Shown here one piece after another: positions 27,954-36,624 of a stretch of 64,000 bases of DNA; within the stretch, counting starts at the first letter, position 1; every line of letters starts with the position of its first letter. The notes under the pieces were generated by a model, which was given only the letters and a program-made list of their open reading frames with translations, was not told the origin of the DNA and searched no databases. Source of the stretch: Rhodoblastus sp. 17X3 (lineage in GTDB: Bacteria > Pseudomonadota > Alphaproteobacteria > Rhizobiales > Beijerinckiaceae); contig NZ_JASHHX010000002.1 in the NCBI RefSeq assembly GCF_030056575.1, positions 124,001 to 188,000 of the forward strand, read 5' to 3'. Position numbers and translations under genes: made by a program.

Positions 27954-28781
27954 TCAGGCGACGTTGTGAAGGCCGGCGTCGACATAGATCGTGTCGCCGG
28001 TCATGCCGGAGGCGGCGCCGCCGACGAGGAAGGCGGCCACGCGCCCGACTTCGGCGATATCGACCAGACGATGGGCGGGGCTGCGCTTCACCGCGGCGTC
28101 GATCAACTCGTCGAATTCGGCGATGCCGCTGGCGGCGCGGGTCTTGAGCGGGCCGGGCGAGACGGCGTAGACGCGGATGTTCTTGTCGCCGAGCTCCGCC
28201 GCGAGATAGCGGGTTGTCGCCTGCAGGGCGGATTTGACCGGCCCCATCACATTGTAATGGTTCACCACCTTGTCGGCGCCGTAATAGCTCATGGTCAGCA
28301 GCGCGCCGCCCTGTTTCATCAGCGGCTCGGCCAGCCGCGCCATTTCGATGAAGGAATAGCAGGAGACGTGCATCGCCTGCAGGAAGCCTTCCAGCGAGCA
28401 ATCCACCACCCGGCCATGCAGATCCTTGCGCGGGGCGAAGGCGATGGAATGAATGACGAAATCGAGCTGCCCCCATTCGGCCGCGATGCGCTCGAAAACG
28501 CTTTCCATCTGGCCGGGTTTTTCGACGTCGAGCGGCAGCAGCAGGCTCGCCTCGATCTGTTCGGCCAGCGGCTGGACGAAGGGCTTGGCCTTTTCGTTGA
28601 GATAGGTCAGCGCGAGTTCCGCGCCGAAGCCGCGTAATTTGGCGGCGCAGCCATAGGCAATGGAATTCTCGTTGCTGACGCCGACGATGAGGCCGCGCTT
28701 GCCCTTGAGCATTTCGCCGATCTTGAGGTCGGGATCCCAGACCTTGGGCAAGGGGTCGATCTTGAGGGCCTGTTCGCGCAT
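27954..28781 (-). CDS. fabI: Enoyl-[acyl-carrier-protein] reductase (NADH)
   Basis: 275 residues. It has the FabI nucleotide-binding start (GLIVGVSNENSIAYGCAAKL), SIAFAPRKDL, and the active-site Tyr-x6-Lys in YNVMGPVKSALQATTRYLA. It catalyses the last reduction of fatty-acid elongation in the cytoplasm and is the usual triclosan target. AGGAG lies upstream of the ATG. The N-terminus is about 15 residues longer than in E. coli, as is common in alphaproteobacteria. It follows the hydroxybutyryl-CoA dehydrogenase gene on the same strand, separated by a hairpin. Confidence 0.95.
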   Translation of the reverse strand: MREQALKIDPLPKVWDPDLKIGEMLKGKRGLIVGVSNENSIAYGCAAKLRGFGAELALTYLNEKAKPFVQPLAEQIEASLLLPLDVEKPGQMESVFERIAAEWGQLDFVIHSIAFAPRKDLHGRVVDCSLEGFLQAMHVSCYSFIEMARLAEPLMKQGGALLTMSYYGADKVVNHYNVMGPVKSALQATTRYLAAELGDKNIRVYAVSPGPLKTRAASGIAEFDELIDAAVKRSPAHRLVDIAEVGRVAAFLVGGAASGMTGDTIYVDAGLHNVA

Positions 28782-28800
28782 TTTTTGCTCCTGATGTGAG

Positions 28801-28826
28801 CGCCGCCCGGCAAGGCCAGGGCGGCG
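28801..28826 (-). terminator. Stem-loop between the dehydrogenase gene and fabI
   Basis: CGCCGCCC (28801-28808) pairs with GGGCGGCG (28819-28826) around a 10-base loop. No U-tract follows, so it may only attenuate readthrough into fabI or stabilise the upstream message. Confidence 0.4.
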
Positions 28827-28836
28827 CGGCGGGTGT

Positions 28837-29700
28837 TCAGTTCGCGGTATAGGAGAAGAAGCCGCGCCCGGACTTGCGGCCGAGATAGCCCGCGTCGCAC
28901 ATCTGCTTCAGCAGGGGGCTGGGGCGGAATTTGGGGTCGTTGAAACCCGCGTAAAGAGTCTCCATCACGTCGAGCACGATATCGAGGCCGATGAGATCGC
29001 CCAGCGACAGCGGGCCCATCGGATGTGCGGCGCCGAGCTTCATCATGGCGTCCACGTCTTCGGGCGTCGCGACGCCTTCATAGACGCAATTGACCGCCTC
29101 GTTGATCATCGGAATCAGCACGCGATTGACCACGAAGCCATAGGAATCCTTGGAGACGCGCGCATCCTTGCCGATGGCTGCCACCAGCGACGTGATCGCC
29201 GCGCAGGTTTCGTCGCTCGTCTGCATCGCGCGGATGATCTCGACCAGCGGCATCATCGGAACGGGATTGAAGAAATGCATGCCGATGACGCGCGAGGGGA
29301 TTTTCGAGGTTGCCGCGATCTTGGTCAGCGAAATGGAGGAAGTGTTGGAGGCGAGGATGGCGTCGGCGCGGCAGACCCGGTCAAGTTCGCCGATGATGGC
29401 CTTCTTAACCTCGAATTTTTCGACGACGGCTTCGACGACGAGATCGCAGCCATGGAGATCCTCGACGGCCAGCGTGGTCGTGATCCGGGCGAGGGCGGCG
29501 TCGGCGTCGGCTGCGGAAAGCTTGTTTTTCGAGACGAGGCGGCCGAGGCTGGTCTGGACGACGGATCGGGCATGATCGAGCGCGCCCTGCGCCAGATCGC
29601 GCAACACGACGTGAAAGCCGGAGACCGCAAAGGCCTGTGCGATGCCGGAGCCCATCGTGCCCGCGCCGACAACGCCGATTTTCTGGATTTTCAAACTCAT
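28837..29700 (-). CDS. hbd: 3-hydroxybutyryl-CoA dehydrogenase
   Basis: 287 residues. Rossmann start KIGVVGAGTMGSGIAQAFAV binds NAD(P); SNTSSISLTKIA and the catalytic region GMHFFNPVPMMPLVEIIRA with its histidine are present. The C-terminal helical domain reads DAMMKLGAAHPMGPLSLGDL. It interconverts acetoacetyl-CoA and (S)-3-hydroxybutyryl-CoA. The ATG at 29700 begins at the conserved N-terminus. Genes for 3-oxoacid CoA-transferase lie upstream on the same strand (195 bases away), suggesting shared C4 metabolism. Confidence 0.92.
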   Translation of the reverse strand: MSLKIQKIGVVGAGTMGSGIAQAFAVSGFHVVLRDLAQGALDHARSVVQTSLGRLVSKNKLSAADADAALARITTTLAVEDLHGCDLVVEAVVEKFEVKKAIIGELDRVCRADAILASNTSSISLTKIAATSKIPSRVIGMHFFNPVPMMPLVEIIRAMQTSDETCAAITSLVAAIGKDARVSKDSYGFVVNRVLIPMINEAVNCVYEGVATPEDVDAMMKLGAAHPMGPLSLGDLIGLDIVLDVMETLYAGFNDPKFRPSPLLKQMCDAGYLGRKSGRGFFSYTAN

Positions 29701-29895
29701 CAGAGCCTCTTTCGCCGAGGCGCGCCGCCCGCAAGGCCGGAGGGCCCAGGTCGAAGCGCGCGCCAAACAGGGACCGGCGCCAATCGCAAGTCCGTGGCGA
29801 CCGGGGAGAACCCCGGCCTCAAGGGTTTATAAACGGCTCTTGACGCGATGACGACAGCAAGTCCGCCGCACGCGTCAAGCGGGCGGCGGAAAAGG

Positions 29896-30552
29896 TCAGT
29901 CGTGCAGCCCCATTTCCGGAACATAGTCCGGAATGCGCAGGCTCGCGCTGGTCGCCGCGACGATCTCGGCGATCTCCACGCCGGGGGCGCGCTCACGCAA
30001 GAAGAGGCCCTTGTCGGTCGGTTCGATCACCGCCAGATCGGTGACGATGAGGGTCACGCGCCGGGTCGACGTGAGCGGAAGCGTGCATTTCGGCACGATT
30101 TTCGGCCGGCCCCGGGCGGTGTGCTGCATGGCGACGATCACGCGGCGGGCGCCGGAGACCAGATCCATCGCGCCGCCCATGCCGGGCACCATGCGCCCGG
30201 GCACGACCCAGTTGGCAAGGTGGCCGTCCTCGTCGACTTCGAGTCCGCCGAGCACGGTGGCGTCGAGATGGCCGCCGCGCACGAGGCCGAAGGACAGGGT
30301 GCTGTCCACGGTCGCGGCGCCGGGCACGGCGGAGACGAACGAGCCGCCCGCGTCGGTAAGGTCAATGTCCTCCATGCCTTCCGGCGGGGGCGACCCCATG
30401 CCGACAATGCCATTCTCGGACTGGAACAGGATTCCGGAATTGTGCGGGATGTAGCGTGAAACGCCGGTCGGCAAGCCGATGCCGAGATTGACCAGAGTTC
30501 CGGCGTGCAATTCGCGCGCGACGCGGCGCTGGATGATTTCTTCGGGGCTCAT
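29896..30552 (-). CDS. scoB: 3-oxoacid CoA-transferase, beta subunit
   Basis: 218 residues with the catalytic glutamate in the family motif SENGIVGMG and the blocks LVNLGIGLPTGVSRYIP and HLANWVVPGRMVPGMGGAMD. With the alpha subunit it moves CoA between succinyl-CoA or acyl-CoA and acetoacetate. Its ATG overlaps the alpha-subunit stop by four bases. A GC-rich inverted repeat (TCCGCCGC/GCGGCGGA, 29862-29890) follows its stop and may end the transcript. AtoA would be an equally fitting name. Confidence 0.9.
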   Translation of the reverse strand: MSPEEIIQRRVARELHAGTLVNLGIGLPTGVSRYIPHNSGILFQSENGIVGMGSPPPEGMEDIDLTDAGGSFVSAVPGAATVDSTLSFGLVRGGHLDATVLGGLEVDEDGHLANWVVPGRMVPGMGGAMDLVSGARRVIVAMQHTARGRPKIVPKCTLPLTSTRRVTLIVTDLAVIEPTDKGLFLRERAPGVEIAEIVAATSASLRIPDYVPEMGLHD

Positions 30553-31205
30553 GCGGCGCCTCTCAGGATGATGTAATCGACCAGGACGCCGGACGTGGAC
30601 ACATGGTCCGGCGGAATGACGCCAACCGGCGAGATTTCGCGCGGCTCAGCGATGACGGTTTCGCCCGCCATCGCCATCACCGGATTGAAATTGGTCGCGG
30701 TGAGCTGATAGGTGAGATTGCCGGAATAATCGGCGCGATCCGCGTGGATCAGTGCGAAATCCGCCTTGAGCGGCGGCGCATAGAGCCAATCTTCGCCATC
30801 GATCTCGATGACTCTCTGCCCCTCGGCGGCGATGGTGCCGAGGCCGGTCTTGGTCAGTATGCCGCCGAGGCCGAAGCCGCCCGCGCGGATGCGCTCGGCC
30901 AAGGTGCCCTGGGGCACGAGGTCGACCGCGATCGAGCCGTCGATCATGCCCTTCTGAGTCTCAGGATTGAGGCCGATATGGGACACGATGGCGCGCGTGA
31001 CCGCGCCGGTGCGAATCAGCTTCCCGATGCCGTAATTAGGCCTGGCGGTGTCATTGGCGATGATCGTGAGATTTTTTCGTCCGAGATCGACCAAAGCGTC
31101 GATGATTCGGTGGGGACTGCCGACGCCCATGAAGCCGCCAATCATCAGAATGGCTCCATCAGGGATCATTTCGGCGGCCTGTTGGGGGGTGACGCCCTTT
31201 TTCAT
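30549..31205 (-). CDS. scoA: 3-oxoacid CoA-transferase, alpha subunit
   Basis: 218 residues. The CoA-binding glycine loop (GAILMIGGFMGVGSPHRIID) and GGFGLGGILTKTGLGTIA with the following EGQRVIEIDG are typical. The ATG at 31205 was chosen over the one at 31223 because GAGGA lies 8 bases upstream. It is the first gene of the scoA-scoB pair and faces the GGDEF/EAL gene divergently. Substrate preference (acetoacetate or another short acid) cannot be set from sequence; AtoD is an equally fitting name. Confidence 0.9.
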   Translation of the reverse strand: MKKGVTPQQAAEMIPDGAILMIGGFMGVGSPHRIIDALVDLGRKNLTIIANDTARPNYGIGKLIRTGAVTRAIVSHIGLNPETQKGMIDGSIAVDLVPQGTLAERIRAGGFGLGGILTKTGLGTIAAEGQRVIEIDGEDWLYAPPLKADFALIHADRADYSGNLTYQLTATNFNPVMAMAGETVIAEPREISPVGVIPPDHVSTSGVLVDYIILRGAA

Positions 31206-31545
31206 CGGCCGTATTCCTCGCATGTTCGGCTTTGTCGCCCGGCGGCGGCAAGCTCAGCCGCATCCATAGCACGCCATAAATAGGCGACCATTGATACAAC
31301 ACCGTGAACGCGACATTTCACGGCCCGGCGCGGCGCTTTAGGGCTCGCTGCGCTGCACGTAAAACGTGTCTAAATTTGAATTACACGGGCAAATTGAGCA
31401 GTTGTTTACCGCGGCCCCTTAACGTCTTCAACGCGTCGCCAGTTTGGGGCGCGGCGGGAAGGGACGAACGGCGCATCCTGTTTGGCGGTTTTCATCGGGC
31501 CGCCGGGCCGCCGGATCGCCTGTTCGGCGGCTCAAGGATGTTTCG
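31206..31545. promoter_or_regulatory. Divergent intergenic region of scoA and the GGDEF/EAL gene
   Basis: Holds the promoters of both genes. An AT-rich core at 31360-31405 contains CGTGT and ACACG arms flanking a 13-base AT-rich centre (near 31366-31388). This could be a regulator site, but I cannot name the protein. The remainder overlaps a possible longer start of the plus-strand gene. Confidence 0.35.
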
Positions 31546-33879
31546 TTGACGATAGCCCAGGCCCATTCGCGCGTTTCGGTCGGGACTCGAGCTCCGACGC
31601 CGGCGCATGCGCCTGCAAAAGGGAGCAATGAAGGCAGGGCCTTTTTCGACGCCGCACCGGCACTGACCCTGGGTGGGGCCGTGCTCGGCTTCGATTTCGG
31701 CCTGCTCAGCAATTTCGCGGGTTGGGCGCTCATCGCCGCCGCGGGCGTCAAGATCGGCGTCCAGATCCTTGAAAGCCGGGTCAAAAGCGGCGCGACCCGA
31801 TTTCCCGACGCGGCGCATGGCCTCGCCGGCGCCGGAATGGCGGCGGCGCTGGGATTTCTGTGCCTTTCGGTCTTCCTGATGGACGCGCCGGCGAGCATCA
31901 GGACGGCGGCGGCGATTTCCACGGTCGGCTACGCCGTCCTCGCTGCGGAACGCGAAGCGTCGCGCCCGCGCCTCGCCAATTTGCAGGCCGCCTGCGCGCT
32001 GGGCCTCTTCGCGGTGGGCCTGGCGCTGACCTGGGACAAATATTCGCCCGTCGCGATTGCTTCGACGCTGAGCCTTGGCTTCGCCCTGTTCATGGCGACG
32101 CGGCGGCGTTCGCGCGGCGCGGCCCAGACAGCGGAGTCCGGGCGCCGCTTCACCGTCGCCCTCAACAGCATGAGCCAATGTGTCGGGATGTTCGATTTCT
32201 CCGGGCGGCTGATCGCCGGAAACAGCCAGTTCCACCGCATGTTCCGGATTGCCGAGCCCGCCGTCGAGCACGCGCCGATCGAGGATATGCTGCGAAAAAG
32301 CCTTGGGCTTCGGATCAAGGATCCAGCGGCGGTCGATGTGCTGTGCGAGGCGGCAGCGGAGGTGTTGAAACGGCAGGCGCGCGAATGTGTCGCGCTGGAG
32401 CTGTCCGACTCCCGTTTCATGGAATTTACCTTCCAGACCACGCCGGACGGTTTTTCGATGCTGATCGAGGACGTGACGGCGCGGCGGGCCTCGGAGCTGC
32501 GCGTCGAACGCCTCGCGCGCATCGACGATCTCACCGGGCTTTCGAACCGGACGAGTTTTCGTGAATCGCTGGAGCGCGCGACCGCCGGAATTGGCGAGGC
32601 CTCGCCGCCTTTCGCCGTGATGATGGTCGATCTCGACCGCTTCAAGCATGTCAACGATTCGCTGGGCCATCCCGTAGGCGACAAATTGCTGCAAAGGGTC
32701 GCCAAGCGCATGCAGGAAATGGCCGATCCGGAAGATGTGGTCGCCCGGCTCGGCGGCGACGAATTCGTCTTCCTGCGCTTCGGCGGGCGCGAGGACGCGG
32801 CGCGTTTCGCCGCCAGCGCGGTCGAGACATTGAGCGAGCCCTATCTCGTCGAAGGCGCGAAACTGATGATCGGCGCCTCGATCGGAATCGCCGTGGCGCC
32901 CGACGACGCGACCGAGGCCAGCGACCTGATGAAAGCGGCGGACATGGCCCTCTACGCGGCCAAGGACGCAGGGCGGGGCGCCTTCCGCTTTTTCCACGCC
33001 GAAATGGCCGAGGAGGCGCGTCGCAAACAGGAGATCGAGCAGGATCTGCGCATCGGCATCAGCCGCAACGAGTTGGAGGTGCATTACCAGCCCATCGTCA
33101 GCCTCGTCAAAAGGCGCATCTGCGGCTGCGAGGCTCTTGTGCGCTGGCGCCATCCCGTGCGCGGGCTGATCTCGCCGGCGGACTTCATGGAGATTGCGGA
33201 GGATTCCGGCCTCATCGTGCCACTCGGCGAATGGGTGCTGCGGCAGGCCTGCAACGACGCAAAATCCTGGCCGCGCGACGTGAGGCTGGCAGTGAATTTT
33301 TCAGGCATCCAGTTCGCGCGCAGCAATGTCGCCGAGACCGTGCGCCGCGTGCTGAAGGAGACGAAATTTCCGGCGTCGCGGCTGGAAATGGAGATCACGG
33401 AATCGGTGCTGATGCATGATTTCGAGGCCGTGCTCGACACCATCGACCAGTTGCGCGACATGGGGATGAGGGTCGCGCTGGACGACTTCGGCGCGGGCTA
33501 TTCCTCGCTCGCCTATCTCAGCAGGTTCCGGCCCGACAAGGTGAAGATCGACCAGTGTTTCGTGCGGGACATGGCAAAAAACGGCACGGCGCTCGCGATC
33601 ATCAAGGCGGTCAAGGCGATCGTTCAGGAGCTCGAAATCGACATGCTGGTCGAGGGTGTCGAGACGATGCAGCAGTTCGAGATCCTGCGCGCGCATGGCG
33701 CCGACGAGGCGCAGGGCTATCTGTTCAGCAAGCCGCGCCCAGCGCAGGAAATCGCGCGTTTCGTCGCGGATCCGGCGCAGCTCGTGCGCGGTCGCAAGCT
33801 GCTGATCGAAAAAACCGCGCCTTGGGTGAAGAGCTGCGAGCGGGTCAATCCGGCGATGGCGCAGCGCGCCGTCGGTTGA
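31546..33879 (+). CDS. Membrane-bound GGDEF-EAL cyclic-di-GMP signalling protein
   Basis: About 777 residues from a TTG at 31546 that has AAGGA seven bases upstream; a TTG at 31444 is possible but lacks one. The N-terminal 200 residues contain several membrane segments (LGGAVLGFDFGLLSNFAGWA; MAAALGFLCLSVFLM). A PAS-like domain follows (FTVALNSMSQCVGMFDFSGR). The GGDEF domain has an intact LGGDEFVF (about residue 402) and the EAL domain an intact CEALVRWRHP, with the later DDFGAGYSSLAYL. Both synthase and phosphodiesterase activities are therefore possible. It probably tunes the sessile-motile switch or exopolysaccharide. It stands alone. Confidence 0.88.
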   Translation: MTIAQAHSRVSVGTRAPTPAHAPAKGSNEGRAFFDAAPALTLGGAVLGFDFGLLSNFAGWALIAAAGVKIGVQILESRVKSGATRFPDAAHGLAGAGMAAALGFLCLSVFLMDAPASIRTAAAISTVGYAVLAAEREASRPRLANLQAACALGLFAVGLALTWDKYSPVAIASTLSLGFALFMATRRRSRGAAQTAESGRRFTVALNSMSQCVGMFDFSGRLIAGNSQFHRMFRIAEPAVEHAPIEDMLRKSLGLRIKDPAAVDVLCEAAAEVLKRQARECVALELSDSRFMEFTFQTTPDGFSMLIEDVTARRASELRVERLARIDDLTGLSNRTSFRESLERATAGIGEASPPFAVMMVDLDRFKHVNDSLGHPVGDKLLQRVAKRMQEMADPEDVVARLGGDEFVFLRFGGREDAARFAASAVETLSEPYLVEGAKLMIGASIGIAVAPDDATEASDLMKAADMALYAAKDAGRGAFRFFHAEMAEEARRKQEIEQDLRIGISRNELEVHYQPIVSLVKRRICGCEALVRWRHPVRGLISPADFMEIAEDSGLIVPLGEWVLRQACNDAKSWPRDVRLAVNFSGIQFARSNVAETVRRVLKETKFPASRLEMEITESVLMHDFEAVLDTIDQLRDMGMRVALDDFGAGYSSLAYLSRFRPDKVKIDQCFVRDMAKNGTALAIIKAVKAIVQELEIDMLVEGVETMQQFEILRAHGADEAQGYLFSKPRPAQEIARFVADPAQLVRGRKLLIEKTAPWVKSCERVNPAMAQRAVG

Positions 33880-33884
33880 GGCGC

Positions 33885-33910
33885 GGCGCGCGCGATGTTT
33901 CGCGCGCGCC
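33885..33910. terminator. Hairpin between convergent genes
   Basis: A perfect 11-bp GC stem (GGCGCGCGCGA/TCGCGCGCGCC) with a TGTT loop. It lies between the GGDEF/EAL stop at 33879 and the convergent repeat-protein stop at 33924 and probably serves both. There is no U-tract on either side. Confidence 0.55.
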
Positions 33911-33923
33911 GGACCCTGGGCGA

Positions 33924-34532
33924 TTACGGAGCGGGGACGACCCGATAATAGACGCCGTTGGCGCCATAGGCAGGCTGCAGCCAGCCGGAATCGCAGCGAT
34001 AGAACACCTGCCCGGCGACATTTTGATAGGCGCAGCCCGTCGGCAAATAGCCGTAAGTCACGCCGACCGGCCAGGCGTGAGCCGCCGCCGTCGCGGCCGC
34101 CGCGCCGACGACGGCGCCGGCGGCCACCGCGCCAGCGCCCCAGCCCGCGGCGCCGCATCCGGCGCAATAGGCGCCATAGCTGTTGACCACCACCGGCTGA
34201 TGATAATAGGCGCCATAGGCTCCGGTGTGATACACGCCGCCGCCATCCACCGCCGTCCCGTGGTAATAGCCGCCGTAATCGCTGGCGTGCGCGACGCCGT
34301 TGGGACCGGCGGCGGTTCCGTGCCAATAGCCGCCCGCGTCGCTCACATGGGCGACGCCGTCCGGTCCCGCCACCGTGGCGTGATCGAAGCCGCCTGCGTC
34401 TCCGGCGTGAAAGCCGCCATAGCCGCCGTGGAAGCCGCCGAAGCCGCCGCCGCCGCGAAAGAACGCGCTCGCCGGCTGCAGCGAGGCCGCCAAAGCCAGG
34501 GCGGCCGAAATCGCAATGATCGATTTTTTCAT
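33924..34532 (-). CDS. Exported Gly/Tyr/His-rich protein with tandem repeats
   Basis: 202 residues. A signal peptide (IIAISAALALAASLQPASA) is followed by a glycine-phenylalanine stretch. Three imperfect repeats of about 20 residues then occur around residues 50-105 (HATVAGPDGVAHVSDAGGYW; HGTAAGPNGVAHASDYGGYY; HGTAVDGGGVYHTGAYG). A hydrophobic alanine-glycine segment and a C-terminal part with cysteines (TGCAYQNV, YRCDSGW) follow. The ATG has AGGAG eight bases upstream. It is probably secreted or attached to the outer membrane. It is the last gene of the sulfatase-linked cluster, 31 bases after the DUF2092 gene. Function unknown. Confidence 0.75.
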   Translation of the reverse strand: MKKSIIAISAALALAASLQPASAFFRGGGGFGGFHGGYGGFHAGDAGGFDHATVAGPDGVAHVSDAGGYWHGTAAGPNGVAHASDYGGYYHGTAVDGGGVYHTGAYGAYYHQPVVVNSYGAYCAGCGAAGWGAGAVAAGAVVGAAAATAAAHAWPVGVTYGYLPTGCAYQNVAGQVFYRCDSGWLQPAYGANGVYYRVVPAP

Positions 34533-34563
34533 CGCAAGAACTCCTGTGCTTGAGGGCCGGGTT

Positions 34564-35403
34564 TCACTTCTTGTCCACGGGCGGTTGGGGGGCTGCCGGC
34601 GGAATGGGGGCTGCCGGCGGCTTGGGGGCGCCCGGAGGGTAGAACTCGATGCGCTTCGCCTTGGCCGCCTTTTCGGAGGCGAAGGCCGTTGCTTCGACTT
34701 TTTCGCCGAGCTTCCAGTTTGAAAACTCCGTCTGGTAGAGCGCATGCGCAGGCTCATGCGCATAGACGACCGCAATCTTGCGCGGCAGATGGTCTTCGGC
34801 GCCGAGCCAGATTTGCCCGGCGGCGTCGTCGCCGGCGATGGCGATCATGTCGGTCGTCGTGCCGCCAACCGCGATCGAGCGCCCGATATAGAAGGCTGAA
34901 TGCAGGTTTTTCGAAAGTTCGCCATAGGGATTCGACGCCATCACATCGGCGAACGGGAAATAGATCGCGGCTTTTTCCCAGACTTCGTCGAGCAGTTTGT
35001 CGATGGTTGGCGGCGCGTCGGCAATGGCCACGAGTTCGAGCGAGGGGATATAGGCCGACATGGTCTTGCCGTCGTAATAGAATTCGTCCGGCGTGCCGTC
35101 GCCCAGCGTCATGACGCGCAGCTTGTCTGGGCGCTGCATTTTCACAGCGCTGACCGAGCTGTAGAACAACGGCTGGCCGTTCAGCGCCACGCGCTCATAA
35201 GTGGAGGTGGCGTCGAAGGAAACGGTTTGAGCGCCCGCGAGAGCGGCGCTCGCGGCCTTGAGCAGATCGAGAGCCTTGGGTTCAAGCTTCTCGGCCGCGG
35301 CCGTCGCCGCGGCCGGAGGCGGGGCGTTCTGCGCCATCGCCGCAGGCGGGGCGAGGGAAACCATCATGCCCAGACAAAGGCCGAGCGTCAGCGTTTTCGA
35401 CAT
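34564..35403 (-). CDS. Periplasmic DUF2092 protein
   Basis: 279 residues. The signal peptide ends near PAAMAQ. The body fits DUF2092, a LolA/LolB-like fold: LLKAASAALAGAQTVSFDAT, MQRPDKLRVMTLGDGTPDEF, YDGKTMSAYIP and HLPRKIAVVYAH. The C-terminus is a proline-alanine tail (PPGAPKPPAAPIPPAAPQPP), probably flexible. A lipid- or hydrophobic-ligand-carrying role is plausible from the fold but not shown. The ATG at 35403 has GGGAG upstream. It sits between the barrel gene and the repeat-protein gene on the same strand. Confidence 0.8.
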   Translation of the reverse strand: MSKTLTLGLCLGMMVSLAPPAAMAQNAPPPAAATAAAEKLEPKALDLLKAASAALAGAQTVSFDATSTYERVALNGQPLFYSSVSAVKMQRPDKLRVMTLGDGTPDEFYYDGKTMSAYIPSLELVAIADAPPTIDKLLDEVWEKAAIYFPFADVMASNPYGELSKNLHSAFYIGRSIAVGGTTTDMIAIAGDDAAGQIWLGAEDHLPRKIAVVYAHEPAHALYQTEFSNWKLGEKVEATAFASEKAAKAKRIEFYPPGAPKPPAAPIPPAAPQPPVDKK

Positions 35404-35632
35404 TTGGGTATTGCTCCCTTTTTTCGCCGGACATCCTGAAAATGCAAGGGTCCGCCTCAAATCGCGCCCGCAGGAATCAGGCGCCTGAAAGAGGCCTTGA
35501 GCCTAGCATTTTCGACCCGAACAGAACACATGAACGATCGCGCCCGGACGGGATCCGGGCGCGTCGTTGCGCGAATGGGATCTGAAACTTGCCTGGCGCT
35601 GGAGGCGAGCCGCCGAAGCGCGGCTACCCGGC

Positions 35633-36466
35633 TCAGAATGCGTAGATAATCGTCGCCTGCGGCCCCAGCAGCGTCTGCTGGAAACGGAAGCTGCCATTGA
35701 AATTGTTGGCCTTCTCATAGTCGACGTAAAGGGCGCGGAAGCCCACGGTCGATGAGATGTTCTGCGTCCAGTTGTATCCGACCGCCGCAAAGGTCTGCCA
35801 GGTCACGCTCTTGTTGTAGCCGCCAATATCGGCCTCGGCGTCCACGAACCATTTTTCGTTGATGACGTATCGCGAAGCGAAACCGATGATCGGGTCGACC
35901 CAATCCTTGCCTTGCGTCGCGGAGAGGCCATAGCCTGCGACCGGCGCGCTCAATCCGAGCGTGTTATTGACCCCGAAATAACGGGCGCCGGCGATTCCGT
36001 AAAAGTTCAGATTGGCGATCTGAAGCGGGAGCCGCACGCCGCCGAAACCTGTCAGGATCGTCATGGCGGTGTGCAGGTTGGCGTTCACGCCGCCGAAAGT
36101 GGTCAGCGCCGCCGGCCCACGGAAGCTCGCGCCCGCAGAAAGGGCGCTCCAGTAGAGGTCCACGCCGGCGATGAATGTATCGTTACGGGCGATGAGACTC
36201 AGCGGGACGACGCCGTTGAGTTTGGAAAGAATCTTGAAGAAGCCCACATCGACCGATGAGGTCGGGAAGCCGGCGACGCCGACATTGCTGATGATGCTCG
36301 GCGCCCAGCCATTGACCGTGGCCTCGAAGCGCCAGCCGCTGGGGATCGGCGCCAGGACAGGAGCGGGCGCTTCCTTGACCGAGGGCAGGTCCGCGGCAAG
36401 GGCCGGCGCCGAGGTCGCCAGCATGGCGGTCAGCAAAGCCGCGCTGCTCAAAATGAATTTCCGCAC
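35633..36466 (-). CDS. Outer-membrane beta-barrel protein
   Basis: 277 residues from a GTG at 36466, preceded by GAGAG. The signal peptide ends at APALAADLPSVKEAP, the style of alphaproteobacterial surface proteins. Alternating hydrophobic strands follow (FEATVNGWAPSIIS; NLNFYGIAGARYFGV; VDPIIGFASRYVINEKWFVD), and the chain ends in phenylalanine (ATIIYAF), as expected for assembly by the BAM machinery. It may be a channel or an adhesin-type barrel. It lies between the DUF1254 and DUF2092 genes on the same strand; a GC inverted repeat (GCGCCCGGA/TCCGGGCGC) follows its stop. Confidence 0.82.
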   Translation of the reverse strand: MRKFILSSAALLTAMLATSAPALAADLPSVKEAPAPVLAPIPSGWRFEATVNGWAPSIISNVGVAGFPTSSVDVGFFKILSKLNGVVPLSLIARNDTFIAGVDLYWSALSAGASFRGPAALTTFGGVNANLHTAMTILTGFGGVRLPLQIANLNFYGIAGARYFGVNNTLGLSAPVAGYGLSATQGKDWVDPIIGFASRYVINEKWFVDAEADIGGYNKSVTWQTFAAVGYNWTQNISSTVGFRALYVDYEKANNFNGSFRFQQTLLGPQATIIYAF

Positions 36467-36624
36467 GCGGGTCTCTCCCAAATCAAGGCCCAATCGTCAA
36501 CGCGGGCAGAATGGCAAAATAAGCGCATGAATGAAATGTCCGGCCGGATTGCGATGGCGCCATTTCCGGCCGAAGTGGCAAATTTACGACAAACCGCCAG
36601 CGGCTTTTCCCGTTGGCTCCCGCC

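Noticed and set aside
34349-34385. Tandem repeats as a possible CRISPR or DNA-level repeat array
   Set aside because: The repeats lie inside an exported protein gene and follow the codon frame; they are protein repeats with no spacers.
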